A model generated the notes under the pieces. That model did not search any database, had not been told where the DNA came from, and worked only from the letters and a program-made list of their open reading frames with translations. From CAYOZL01 sp964408435 (GTDB lineage Bacteria; Bdellovibrionota_C; UBA2361; SZUA-149; CAYOZL01), in NCBI GenBank assembly GCA_964408435.1, contig CAYOZL010000036.1, positions 1-23,920 on the forward strand: 23,920 nucleotides of DNA, in the 5' to 3' direction. Every line of letters starts with the position of its first letter. Position 1 is the stretch's first letter. The translations under genes and the position numbers were made by a program. Positions 1-8,330 of this stretch are shown in pieces.

Positions 1-2507
1 TTATAAGGAAGAATTTCTATTAGTTGACCAATACCAATATCTGTACCTCCTAAATTTTCATAAGAAAGAGTCGTAAGATAATTTGCTAAAGGCTCAGCAG
101 CAATAACTGAGTCAGCTTTAGAAACTCTAATACCAGATTCTGTAACTACCAATATGGAAGCAGTATCACTATGAGGACTTGAAAAAACATCTTGGCAATC
201 TTCAATAGAAGCATCAGTAACATTTCCAAAACGATCTGGAGCAGTATCACAATGACTATCATCTGTTAGGTCTGCAAAATCAGAACTAATCTCAACTCTA
301 TTTGTGTATGTGCCAGCAGGAACTCCTGAATTAACAGTAGCTTGTATAGTAAATGGAGGTAAATCATCTCCTAGCTGATATCCAGGAACACTAAACTCCA
401 CAACTCGAGCTGATATTACATTAACATTACAAGTTAGTCCTACAGTTGCATAAACAGCAGCACAATCATTTGAAAGATAACTTAGTTGCGCAGGTAAAGT
501 ATCAGTAAATGTCATAGTTACTGCACTTGCATTTGAACCATTTGTTGCTGGGTCAATAGTAAAACTTACAGTATCTCCTGGCTCAACAGGTGGTTGAGCT
601 AAAGGATTATTATTTTTTTGAATAGACATCGAAGATGATAAAACAAAAACTCTATCAGCATTTGAGTTGTTAAAAGAAAAAAGAGCTTCACCATCAGTGC
701 TTTCAACATTTAGTAAAGTATTGGCTGACTCTCCTCCTATCGTTCCTAACCAGTTATCAACACCTACAGTTGTCCAAGGAACAGTATCGTTTCTAAAAGT
801 TGCACCTGTGTTTGGAAGGAGTGTACCAGTATCAACAGTTTCTTTTATTCTTAAATCAAAAGAATAAATAGCTTGAGTTCCTACAAGAGGTAAAGATGCA
901 ACTGTTGCTAACTTAGCAGATAAATCTGAAAAATCTCTTTGCCATACTAAACGAATTCTAACTACGTCTGCTGCCCCATTTGGAAACGTAGTAAAATCAG
1001 TCCTCCAATCAACTGTTGTTGGGTCTCCATCTAGTTCATCCTGACAAGTTGCAGTGAAATGATTATCACCAGTAACAGTATACGGAACACTTGAATACTC
1101 AAGTGTTAATCCTTCATTTGAACCGTCACTTATAAAAGCAATATCAAAATCATTGGGAGTTTGAGCATTGTTATAAGCTATTACTTTTGGATTAAATCGG
1201 TCGTGGACATTTATTCTTCCATTTGTAGTGTTCTCATCTAATGCATAGGTATTAAATGAAGGAACATCGAAAAAAGCATCAACTTGCCCAGCACCAATGC
1301 TTCCAGCAAATTCAAAAGAATTAGTATCTAAGGTATCGCAAATTCCTATGCCGGTATCAAAAAATCTATTATCTGAAATAGCAATAGATGTTGCTATTAT
1401 CTCTCCTTTAACTCCTGCTCTTTGCCCATTTTTGTTATTTCCAACACTACTAAAACTTTTAAAAAGATTAGAAGGACCCGTCCTTGAAGCCAAGACTGGA
1501 AAATCTTCACTAGCTATTTCAGGCCCTAAATCCTCTGCATCAGTAGCAGAAGTTACAAGAGCACCAGTTCCTCCCCAGTCTGTAAGAATAGCAGTGTTAT
1601 TGACATCATAAATCTCTGTTTGTGCAAATCCATTAGGGTCAAAAACATCGTCATAAGGAATAAACATATTAAGCTCTACTAAAGCTAATGGGTTTTGATT
1701 TACTTGAACTCCATTAATTTGAATTCTTATTGGAGCTCCTGGCCCAAGTGGCTGGTCACAAGTAACGCTTCCAGCAACTGCACCTAGCAATGAGCAATTA
1801 TCTAGTGGGTCACCTGTTACATCACCTAGCATCTTAACTCCATCTGCAAAAATACCATTTGCATTATCCCCCTCAACGCTTGCATCTGATGAACCATCTG
1901 CATTACGGTGAGTTCCCACCCAAGTATCAGTAATAGTAAAATCTTGAGTCCCTGAACCATTATCCTGAACAAATTCAGAACCAGCGTTATACCCAAGGGC
2001 AATATGCCATCTAATTGTTCTACCCTCTTCAGAGCCAGGCACTAAAGTTCCAACTGGGTTATATTGAGGAGTGTAATCAGACTCATCTTCTGGTGGCAAT
2101 GAAACAACTGATTTGCCAATATTTAAGCCAAAACCAGCTGTTATTTCCGTATTAATTGGTCCTGAACCTTGAGTTGAACCAATTCCACCAGTATTAATAT
2201 TATTATCAGAATTTGAAATTACACTTGCTTGAACTATATCTGTATTATTACCCACAGCTCTTGCAACAGGTCTAAAGCTTAGCTTTGTTCCCTCTGTATG
2301 GTCTCCTAAATTACAAAACAAAGTGTCATTAAGCCCATCACCTGTAGTGTCAGAAATTGAAGAATCTGGTGTTATTACAAAGCCATTAAGTATGGTTTTA
2401 CAATCTGCAGGAATTGAAAGCCAGGAAGCTTTGTTATTTAGAGTAACTGTTGCATTTACATTCGTATCATCTGCGTCATTAAGAGTGACTTCAACTAAAT
2501 AAGTAAT
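1..2507 (-). CDS. Large secreted DUF11-repeat surface protein, main body (cut by window edge and by an upstream in-frame stop)
   Basis: Read on the minus strand, this frame is open from base 2507 to the window edge, more than 830 codons with no stop; I checked every in-frame codon. It continues exactly in frame the signal-peptide segment at 2508-2717 and is separated from it only by one TAA. The protein is low in lysine, rich in T, S, N, D and V, and shows DUF11-type (conserved repeat domain) beta-sandwich modules. One begins with EPGDTVSFTI near base 580 and continues into FTDTLPAQLSY; another, ending in VEILP, lies at the left edge. Such proteins are long, secreted and surface-exposed, often adhesins or matrix components. 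If translated separately, the first usable start after the stop is a TTG near 2321, with no signal peptide. The C-terminus lies outside the window, so any anchor is unknown. The family is fairly sure; the function is inferred. Confidence 0.7.
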   Translation of the reverse strand, partial: MTYLVEVTLNDADDTNVNATVTLNNKASWLSIPADCKTILNGFVITPDSSISDTTGDGLNDTLFCNLGDHTEGTKLSFRPVARAVGNNTDIVQASVISNSDNNINTGGIGSTQGSGPINTEITAGFGLNIGKSVVSLPPEDESDYTPQYNPVGTLVPGSEEGRTIRWHIALGYNAGSEFVQDNGSGTQDFTITDTWVGTHRNADGSSDASVEGDNANGIFADGVKMLGDVTGDPLDNCSLLGAVAGSVTCDQPLGPGAPIRIQINGVQVNQNPLALVELNMFIPYDDVFDPNGFAQTEIYDVNNTAILTDWGGTGALVTSATDAEDLGPEIASEDFPVLASRTGPSNLFKSFSSVGNNKNGQRAGVKGEIIATSIAISDNRFFDTGIGICDTLDTNSFEFAGSIGAGQVDAFFDVPSFNTYALDENTTNGRINVHDRFNPKVIAYNNAQTPNDFDIAFISDGSNEGLTLEYSSVPYTVTGDNHFTATCQDELDGDPTTVDWRTDFTTFPNGAADVVRIRLVWQRDFSDLSAKLATVASLPLVGTQAIYSFDLRIKETVDTGTLLPNTGATFRNDTVPWTTVGVDNWLGTIGGESANTLLNVESTDGEALFSFNNSNADRVFVLSSSMSIQKNNNPLAQPPVEPGDTVSFTIDPATNGSNASAVTMTFTDTLPAQLSYLSNDCAAVYATVGLTCNVNVISARVVEFSVPGYQLGDDLPPFTIQATVNSGVPAGTYTNRVEISSDFADLTDDSHCDTAPDRFGNVTDASIEDCQDVFSSPHSDTASILVVTESGIRVSKADSVIAAEPLANYLTTLSYENLGGTDIGIGQLIEILPY

Positions 2508-2717
2508 TTAATCAAAGTTTCTTACAACCCCGTTATTAGAACTTGCATCAGTTCCTGCTGGAGTTGACGTTGTTGCATCAAAAGGAGCAATACCATCGGA
2601 TTCAATCACAATAGTTGATTCAGTAGCCGGGCTTTGAGCAGACTGTGCCAATACCACAGTAGGTAAAAAAGAAGTTAAAAATGCGGATAATAAAAGTAAT
2701 ATTATTTTTCTAATCAT
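2508..2717 (-). CDS. N-terminal signal-peptide segment of the DUF11-repeat protein, ending at an in-frame TAA
   Basis: Sixty-nine codons begin at an ATG and start with a textbook Sec signal peptide: MIRK, a run of leucines and isoleucines, and a likely cleavage after VVLA near residue 24. A T/S/A-rich stretch follows, ending NNGVVRNFD and then TAA. Directly after the TAA the same frame reads ITYLVEVTLNDADD, which is how DUF11-like modules continue after a typical GD(Q/T)(I/V)TY start. One base change would therefore restore a continuous gene (CAA, AAA, GAA or TTA to TAA). I see no clear Shine-Dalgarno upstream. I read this as the 5' end of one broken large gene rather than an independent small secreted peptide. 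A sequencing error, a true nonsense mutation and readthrough cannot be separated from this sequence alone. Confidence 0.6.
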   Translation of the reverse strand: MIRKIILLLLSAFLTSFLPTVVLAQSAQSPATESTIVIESDGIAPFDATTSTPAGTDASSNNGVVRNFD

Positions 2718-2859
2718 GAAATAAAAGTTAGTGATAGTTTGTAAAAGCTACAGCATTCAAATTATGAACATAACTTGATGACTTAAGCTACTGAATAAAT
2801 TTAATTCTAGCCAGAAAAAAATTGCTAATATAAAAAACAAGACTATTTACATCTAAACT

Positions 2860-3465
2860 ATGCTAGAAATTGATAGAAATATAATTATTGCCAACATCGA
2901 AACAATCCCAGATGGCTATATTTATGAAGCCTTAGAAATAAAGATTAATTCAAAATCAACAAATAATCTTCATATCAAAGGAAGAATTGCTGCAAATAAG
3001 TGCCTTGAGAAACTAGGAATCAAAGACTTTAAAATTTTAAATAATAAATCTGGCGCTCCTATTTGGCCTGAAGGAGTTTACGGCTCAATCTCTCACTCTC
3101 ATCAAAAAGCGGTTGCAGTTGCCTCTAAAGAATATAAGCTAGTTGGCATAGATTTAGAGCATAGAAAAAGAACCATTAATCTAAATCTACAAAAAAAAAT
3201 TTGTTCTAAACATGAACAAAACTGGATTAAAAATGACAATGAAAAACTACTAAGTATTTTTTCAACAAAAGAAGCGATCTACAAAGCTCTTTTTCCAATA
3301 AAAAAACTTTCTTGGAAAGATGTAGAACTAAGTAGAAATGAAAATGGTTTTGATATCGAACTAAAAGTAGAACTTAGAAACATAAAAAACTTCAAGACAA
3401 TATTAGAAATAAAAGATGATTACATAACTAGCTTAGTTTATTTAAACAATAAAGTCTCTCCTTGA
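2860..3465 (+). CDS. 4'-phosphopantetheinyl transferase, Sfp/EntD type
   Basis: A 201-residue protein expected to transfer 4'-phosphopantetheine from coenzyme A to a serine on a carrier protein (acyl, peptidyl or aryl). The family motifs appear in order: GRIAANKCL at 41-49 (the conserved arginine region), GAPIWPEG followed by SISHS at 76-80, GIDLE at 96-100 with metal ligands D98 and E100, and FSTKEAIYKA at 134-143 with E138. Length is close to the usual 200-240 residues. It stands alone: no NRPS, PKS or acyl carrier gene is in the window, so its substrate may be the housekeeping AcpP or a distant cluster. It is divergent from the DUF11-protein gene across about 140 bases and convergent with the HipA-like gene. 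No strong ribosome binding site precedes the ATG. Family assignment is firm; the carrier partner is unknown. Confidence 0.85.
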   Translation: MLEIDRNIIIANIETIPDGYIYEALEIKINSKSTNNLHIKGRIAANKCLEKLGIKDFKILNNKSGAPIWPEGVYGSISHSHQKAVAVASKEYKLVGIDLEHRKRTINLNLQKKICSKHEQNWIKNDNEKLLSIFSTKEAIYKALFPIKKLSWKDVELSRNENGFDIELKVELRNIKNFKTILEIKDDYITSLVYLNNKVSP

Positions 3466-3501
3466 TTTTTAGGCAGCAAGAACTTAAAAATAGCGACACA
3501 A

Positions 3502-4341
3502 TTATATAAAATCATTCAATCTTTTTCTTATTGTCTTTTTAAGATAAGAAATTTTTGATTTTTTTATTTCTAATTGCTCCAGTGTGTCGATTTTTTCCTC
3601 AATTTTTGAAGCAATTGAAGAAATAGATTTCTCAACTACTACTGAGCGTAATCCAAACCTTTTTCCAAACGATATAAAATCTTTTTTTCGTAAATTATTT
3701 TTTTTACCTTCTAAATGTAGAGCCATATTTTCATCACCGTAAGGTAAAGTAGACAAAAGATCATAAGCTGGGGTTAGTTCTATTCTATGAGTTATTGGGT
3801 TTTGGTATAAACTAATGTTTTTAGCGTGCAGATCTCCATTACAAACAAGGTATGAATATATCTTTAATTTTAATAATTTATTAATTTCAATAATTGGAGC
3901 AGATGAGTATTTCGTAATTCCCTCAGCAATTTCTCTAAGTGAGAGCCTATATTTATCATGTGGGTATTTTTCTAAAAATTGGCAAGCATCTTCTTGATGA
4001 ACTTTTTTAATTAATTTTTTTTCTCTATCATAATAACGATCAAATCTTTGCACTAATAAACCTGAGTTATTTTCTTTATCTTTGATTATACTAACTGGTG
4101 CTGTCTCTAAACCACAATAGCTTGCTAAATTCATGAAAAATAATTCATTCTCTATTATGTCTTCGAAATTTTTATTCTCAATTTTTAATAAATAACGTTT
4201 ATTTCTTTTTACAACTCCAAGTGGAAAAGAAATCATTTGAGCGGAAATCTTTGCTTGAACTCCTGGAATGGATGGATCTATTAACCTTGAGCTGAACTCT
4301 TTTGAATTAATACTATTTTCAAATAACTCCCAAAAATTCAA
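3502..4341 (-). CDS. Short HipA/HipT-like serine/threonine kinase (toxin-type), no adjacent partner
   Basis: A 279-residue HipA-C-family kinase. Visible motifs are PSIPGVQAKIS at 23-33 (the glycine/serine loop that in HipA relatives carries autophosphorylated serine), LLKIE with K53 as likely ATP lysine, LLVQRFDR at 95-102, the catalytic block CNGDLHAKN at 167-175 (D170, K174), and AYDLL with D194 as metal ligand. Full-length HipA is about 440 residues. The N-terminal subdomain 1 is missing here, as in HipT of HipBST modules, but no HipS or HipB reading frame lies in the 170 bases upstream or just downstream. The start is a TTG (an in-frame stop lies 42 bases upstream and no ATG occurs between), preceded by GAGAAT. 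HipA kinases act on aminoacyl-tRNA synthetases and cause growth arrest; whether this one is active is inference. Confidence 0.8.
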   Translation of the reverse strand: MNFWELFENSINSKEFSSRLIDPSIPGVQAKISAQMISFPLGVVKRNKRYLLKIENKNFEDIIENELFFMNLASYCGLETAPVSIIKDKENNSGLLVQRFDRYYDREKKLIKKVHQEDACQFLEKYPHDKYRLSLREIAEGITKYSSAPIIEINKLLKLKIYSYLVCNGDLHAKNISLYQNPITHRIELTPAYDLLSTLPYGDENMALHLEGKKNNLRKKDFISFGKRFGLRSVVVEKSISSIASKIEEKIDTLEQLEIKKSKISYLKKTIRKRLNDFI

Positions 4342-4511
4342 ATTCTCTAGATTAGCATATTTTTTCCCCGCTGCGCTCGGCTATCTAGCTTGATAGTTAA
4401 AAACTCTATTGTGTTGGGTACATAATGAAAAATAACAGACTGAATATACACTTTATAGCAACAAAATTCTGATTCTTGCGATTACTATAAAAAAACAAAG
4501 GTAGTCCAAAA

Positions 4512-5432
4512 ATGTCACTAAATATATACAATAGTCCTGAAATAAGTAACGCAAATTACAATCCCCATAGTCTGAGTGTGCCCAAATTAAAAGAAGAGCT
4601 TTTTCAAAACTCAAATAATTCCCTACCTATTCCAACTAAAGAAGGTAGTTTTTTCTCTAAAATAGCAAACAGCATAGGTAACGCTTTTTCTAGTGTGGTA
4701 AAAACTGTTGCTAATTTTGGAACAGATGTAGTTAAAGGAAGCTTTAATGCAGTAAGAGGAATTGGATTCAATTTATATGAAACTGCTAGCGATGCTTTTA
4801 GTGGTGTTAGCAATTTATTTAAAATAAATTTAGCTGACGGCATTAAAAACATAGGAAGTGCCTTAATAAAAACTATTCAAACTCCAATAGATGCTGTCAT
4901 CTCAGCTGTGGCTAATCCACTTTTAAGCATTGGAACAAAATCAGAAAAACTTGAGAACCCACAAAAAGAAATTGGAAAAGAAATTTTTGAGAAATCTCTT
5001 AATCTAGACTCTGTAAGAATAAAAAGACTTCCAAAACTAACCTCAGCCCTTACCTCTAAACTTGCTAGAGCATTTGTTATTGGGAATGATATCTTTGTTC
5101 CTCATCAAACTCACTTAGAAAATGGAGATAAAAAAATAACTGAGAATAATCCCTTACTTGCTCATGAACTTACCCATGTTTGGCAACATCAAAATGGTGG
5201 CACTGATTTTACAACTGAAGCTCTGTTTGCCCAACACTTAGGAGATGGTTATAGTATCCCAAAAGATAAAAAATTTGCTGAACTTAATCCTGAGCAACAA
5301 GGACAAGTAATCGAGCTAATACAAAAAGCAAAAGACGCGATAAATAGAAATGAACCCTATATAAGTGTCCTAACTCATGAACAAATAGAGGATGCTTTAT
5401 CATCTATTAGAAAAGGAAAAGGTGCTCCTTAA
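4512..5432 (+). CDS. DUF4157-like HExxH putative metallopeptidase with helical N-terminal region
   Basis: A 306-residue protein. Residues about 165-285 resemble DUF4157: VRIKRLP, then RAFVIGNDIFVPHQTH, then LLAHELTHVWQHQNGG with the zinc-binding HELTH at 218-222, a further acidic candidate ligand at E236, and a tail with LNPEQQGQVIEL. DUF4157 proteins are common cargo or accessory proteins of extracellular contractile injection systems and polymorphic-toxin loci. Here no tail sheath, baseplate or VgrG gene is present. Residues about 45-145 are glycine-, serine- and valine-rich amphipathic or weakly hydrophobic segments without a Sec signal. The ATG is preceded by AAAGG. Two lipoprotein genes follow at once, the first 6 bases after the stop, suggesting a three-gene operon. 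Zinc binding is likely from the motif; proteolytic activity and export are not shown. Confidence 0.7.
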   Translation: MSLNIYNSPEISNANYNPHSLSVPKLKEELFQNSNNSLPIPTKEGSFFSKIANSIGNAFSSVVKTVANFGTDVVKGSFNAVRGIGFNLYETASDAFSGVSNLFKINLADGIKNIGSALIKTIQTPIDAVISAVANPLLSIGTKSEKLENPQKEIGKEIFEKSLNLDSVRIKRLPKLTSALTSKLARAFVIGNDIFVPHQTHLENGDKKITENNPLLAHELTHVWQHQNGGTDFTTEALFAQHLGDGYSIPKDKKFAELNPEQQGQVIELIQKAKDAINRNEPYISVLTHEQIEDALSSIRKGKGAP

Positions 5433-5438
5433 AAAGGA

Positions 5439-5969
5439 ATGAAGTATTTATTTTTCTTACTCTTTTCTTTACAAAGCTGTGCAATACCTTACTCCCTGCT
5501 CTTAGTTGAGGATCCTGGTTTTGAGCTCCAATTCGTAGATGAACAAAATCGAGTAATTCCTAATTTAGAAATGCACTACATGCAAAGTAAAAGAGAAATT
5601 GCACATTACCAACTTCAAAAATATCAAGTCATAAAAAATGATGATAATGGAATAGTAAAACTTCCCAAAAAAAGAGGATTTTATTTAATGTTTATAAATC
5701 CTACTATATATCATGACTCTACTTATCATGTCTGGACTTGGTGTGTTTCTAATAATAACTATCTTCCACAAACAGGTATTTTTAAATTAGACCAAAGTAA
5801 TAATTATAAAAAAGTAGTGCTAAAAAAAGCTTCAAACAACTATCAATGTGTTAATAGCGAACAGGGTCATTATCTAGAACCGGTTTGCAAGAAGAACTGC
5901 CCTAAAATAGATGTTCTTAATCTTAGATATGCAGACTATAAAGTATTTTTTGGGCACGCTTATGAATAA
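5439..5969 (+). CDS. Putative lipoprotein A, paralogue of the next gene
   Basis: A 176-residue protein with a short hydrophobic leader and an LQSC lipobox (lipidated C14), so expected to be membrane-anchored outside the cytoplasm. I do not recognise the family. It shares with the following protein the blocks VEDP-x-F-x-L-x-F-x-DEQ, IPNLE-x-HY, H-x-WTWCVSN-x-x-YLPQ and KK-x-x-LKK, in the same order and spacing, so the two are tandem duplicates. The order is a beta-rich domain (40-90), the WTWCVSN block near 100-120, and a C-terminal region with four cysteines in this copy. It lies 6 bases after the DUF4157-like gene and overlaps the next start by 8 bases (ATGAATAA), pointing to translational coupling. 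It could protect against or anchor the DUF4157-like protein; this is inference from context only. Confidence 0.65.
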   Translation: MKYLFFLLFSLQSCAIPYSLLLVEDPGFELQFVDEQNRVIPNLEMHYMQSKREIAHYQLQKYQVIKNDDNGIVKLPKKRGFYLMFINPTIYHDSTYHVWTWCVSNNNYLPQTGIFKLDQSNNYKKVVLKKASNNYQCVNSEQGHYLEPVCKKNCPKIDVLNLRYADYKVFFGHAYE

Positions 5970-6447
5970 AATTATCTACTTTTTCATAGCTCTTATTAAT
6001 CTACAGGGTTGCCTTATTGTTCCTATACTTACAGTAGAAGATCCTGAATTTACACTTGAATTTATTGATGAGCAAAAAAAAGCAATTCCTAACTTAGAAG
6101 TTCACTACTTACTCTCTAGAGAAGGGGTAGGCAAATTTTTTTTAGAAAAATACGAATTACTAAAATCAAATTCACAAGGATTAGTAATTGGCACTAAAAA
6201 ATCTAGCTTTGAATCAATGTTAATGCTTCTTCATGGCTCACACTCCTCAAAGGCACATATTTGGACTTGGTGCGTTTCAAATCAAGACTACTTACCACAA
6301 ATAGGACAGCTTGAATTAGATAAAGAAAATTATAAAAAAATTATTTTAAAAAAATTAAAAAATAATTATAGATGCGAAGCAAATGGAAGAACTGGACGAG
6401 TAGATTTTATCTGCAAAGACTCAAAAAATAATACACTTTGCCACTAA
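5962..6447 (+). CDS. Putative lipoprotein B, paralogue of the preceding gene
   Basis: A 161-residue protein with the start chosen at the ATG at 5962, because it gives a proper lipoprotein leader ending in LQGC (C17); an in-frame ATG at 5911 would place 17 polar residues before the signal. It aligns with lipoprotein A along its length, keeping VEDPEFTLEF, DEQ, IPNLEVHY, IWTWCVSNQDYLPQ and the lysine-rich IILKKLK block, but its C-terminus has a different cysteine arrangement (CEANG...ICK...LCH). The first 8 bases overlap the end of lipoprotein A. No function can be assigned from family knowledge. Tandem diverged copies beside a putative effector are typical of immunity or receptor-type genes, which is inference. 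It is the last gene of the cassette and convergent with the SulP gene. Confidence 0.65.
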   Translation: MNKIIYFFIALINLQGCLIVPILTVEDPEFTLEFIDEQKKAIPNLEVHYLLSREGVGKFFLEKYELLKSNSQGLVIGTKKSSFESMLMLLHGSHSSKAHIWTWCVSNQDYLPQIGQLELDKENYKKIILKKLKNNYRCEANGRTGRVDFICKDSKNNTLCH

Positions 6448-6593
6448 ATCAAAAAAAGAACTAAATAGAATCCAAACCTAGTAAACTATACTAAAAAACT
6501 TAAAATAATCTATAAGATCTTAGCTAGAAACTAATCGTGATTTATTTTTGCGTTTTTCTAAATTGCTACACAGATTAGAATATTAAAAAAACT

Positions 6594-8183
6594 CTAACTA
6601 GTAGCTTCTCTAACAGATTTTTCAAAGAAATTAACACAGGAAATTTTATCAAAATTTTTCTCAGATTCAATAATCTTTAAATCAATATCTCTATATTCTG
6701 AATTAACCTTAAAATCCTCTATAACATCTAATATATCTGGATGAATAGTTGCAGTTTTTGACATATCAATAATTAATTTTGAATTTTCAGGAACTAAGTT
6801 TAAAGCTTTTTGAATATTAGCCCGATTTAAAAAACTTACCTCTTGGGCTAAGTTAAGTCTGATTGTTCCATCATCTTCTTTTTCAAAAAGAAATGGTTTT
6901 TTATAGTTGTCATACAGGATGTAAAATACAGCTACTACCATTCCTATACCAATACCTGTAAGTAAATCTGTAAAGACAATTGCTATAATAGTCATTAAAA
7001 AAGGAGCAAAATGACTTATTCCTAAATTATACATTTGTTTAAACAACTCAGGTCTTGCTAACTTGTATCCTACCATTAAAAGAATCGCAGCTAAGCTTGC
7101 CAGCGGCACCATATTGAGCACACCAGGAATTAGCATTGCAGCAAAAAGTAGAATTATTCCATGAAAAATTGCTGATGCTTTTGTAATCCCACCTGCTTGA
7201 ATATTTGTAGAGCTTCTAATAATAACCTGAGTTACAGGCAAGCCACCTATTAGCCCGGAAACTAAATTACCTATTCCTTGCGCCTTAAGCTCTAAGTTAG
7301 CTGGAGAATTTCTTTTATGCGGGTCTAACTTATCAGTTGCTTCTAGGCATAGTAAAGTTTCTAAACTGGCTACAACTGCTAAAGTAATCGCACTAATCCA
7401 AACTTGAGGATTAGAAATTGCTGAATAATCAGGAGTTCTAAAGAAACTTAAAAATTCATTAAAGCTTGATGCTACAGGAATAGAAACTAATTGCTCAGGC
7501 TTTAAACTAAGATTTGACTTAGAAAACAAAAGATTTAGAAAAATACCAACTGCTACTGCCACTAATGGACCTTGAATGATAGAAAAAATTGGATTTTTTT
7601 TCATAAATGGGCGCTGCCATAAAATAAGAATAGCCAAACAGACAATACTAATAATTACCGGACCAGTACTAACTGCACCTAGCATATGAAATAATTCAGA
7701 AAGAGTATTGTGACCATCAGGTTGACTAAAAGTTAAGCTCCCTTCGTGATCTTTATCATAGCCTAAGGCATGCGGAATTTGTTTGAGAAAAATTATCACT
7801 CCAATTCCAGCAAGCATTCCTTTAATTACAGAAGATGGAAAATAATAAGCTATTATTCCACCCTGTAGTAAGCCAAATATAAATTGAATAGCTCCGGCTA
7901 AAACTACTGCCATTAAAAAAACTTCAAAAGCACCTAAATCTTGAATTGCATTTAGAACAATAACCGCTAAGCCTGCAGCGGGACCAGAAACCCCAAGTGC
8001 AGAACCACTAATAAGTCCAACTACTATTCCACCTATAATTCCTGAAATAATTCCAGAAAATAAAGGAGCTCCAGAAGCTAAAGCAATACCTAAACACAAA
8101 GGCACAGCGACTAAAGAAACTATTAGTCCTGCAGGTAAATCTTTTTTTAAATTCTTAAAAGGTGAAAATTGATTTTTATCCAT
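6594..8183 (-). CDS. SulP-family anion transporter (sulfate/bicarbonate type)
   Basis: A 529-residue inner-membrane protein. Residues about 10-425 form the many hydrophobic segments of a SulP transporter, with family landmarks: LPAGLIVSLVAVPLCLGIALASGAP near the N-terminus, GVSGPAAGLAVIV, PSSVIKGMLAGIGVIIFLKQ, the segment ETLLCLEATDKLDPHKR at about 272-288, and a glycine-rich GNLVSGLIGGLPVTQVI. Residues about 440-520 resemble a reduced STAS domain (LIIDMSKTATIHPDILDVIEDF). The family moves sulfate, bicarbonate or dicarboxylates, usually by H+ or Na+ symport or exchange. No carbonic anhydrase, which often sits next to bicarbonate-type members, is in the window, so the substrate stays open. The ATG is preceded by AAGAG. 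It is divergent from the LTxxQ/sigma operon. Confidence 0.9.
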   Translation of the reverse strand: MDKNQFSPFKNLKKDLPAGLIVSLVAVPLCLGIALASGAPLFSGIISGIIGGIVVGLISGSALGVSGPAAGLAVIVLNAIQDLGAFEVFLMAVVLAGAIQFIFGLLQGGIIAYYFPSSVIKGMLAGIGVIIFLKQIPHALGYDKDHEGSLTFSQPDGHNTLSELFHMLGAVSTGPVIISIVCLAILILWQRPFMKKNPIFSIIQGPLVAVAVGIFLNLLFSKSNLSLKPEQLVSIPVASSFNEFLSFFRTPDYSAISNPQVWISAITLAVVASLETLLCLEATDKLDPHKRNSPANLELKAQGIGNLVSGLIGGLPVTQVIIRSSTNIQAGGITKASAIFHGIILLFAAMLIPGVLNMVPLASLAAILLMVGYKLARPELFKQMYNLGISHFAPFLMTIIAIVFTDLLTGIGIGMVVAVFYILYDNYKKPFLFEKEDDGTIRLNLAQEVSFLNRANIQKALNLVPENSKLIIDMSKTATIHPDILDVIEDFKVNSEYRDIDLKIIESEKNFDKISCVNFFEKSVREATS

Positions 8184-8302
8184 AGCTCTTTTGTTATTAA
8201 TTTAATGTAGATATTAAAACATCAGATTATAATAAATACTCAAATTGAATTCAAATCTGTCTTGATTATGACGTTACTAAAGCTAATTTTGTTTAATAGT
8301 TT

Positions 8303-8326
8303 AGTGCTAACAAATCTAAGTGCTAA
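8303..8326. promoter_or_regulatory. Direct repeat AGTGCTAA x2 upstream of the LTxxQ/sigma operon
   Basis: The octamer AGTGCTAA occurs at 8303-8310 and 8319-8326, a 16-base period, so the copies sit about one and a half helical turns apart. They lie just upstream of a TTGACA-like box and between divergent genes. This could be an operator or activator site, but two copies only are modest evidence. Confidence 0.3.
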
Positions 8327-8330
8327 AATT

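Noticed and set aside
667..1611. Plus-strand frames of 66 and 104 codons
   Set aside because: They lie opposite the continuous DUF11-protein frame, with composition typical of antisense shadows.
2508..2510. Selenocysteine or pyrrolysine recoding at the DUF11-gene stop
   Set aside because: The codon is TAA, while those systems use TGA and TAG; the flanking residues also fit an ordinary polar amino acid.
5911..5961. Upstream ATG for lipoprotein B
   Set aside because: It would put 17 residues before the lipoprotein signal; the ATG at 5962 gives a standard leader and an 8-base overlap typical of coupled genes.
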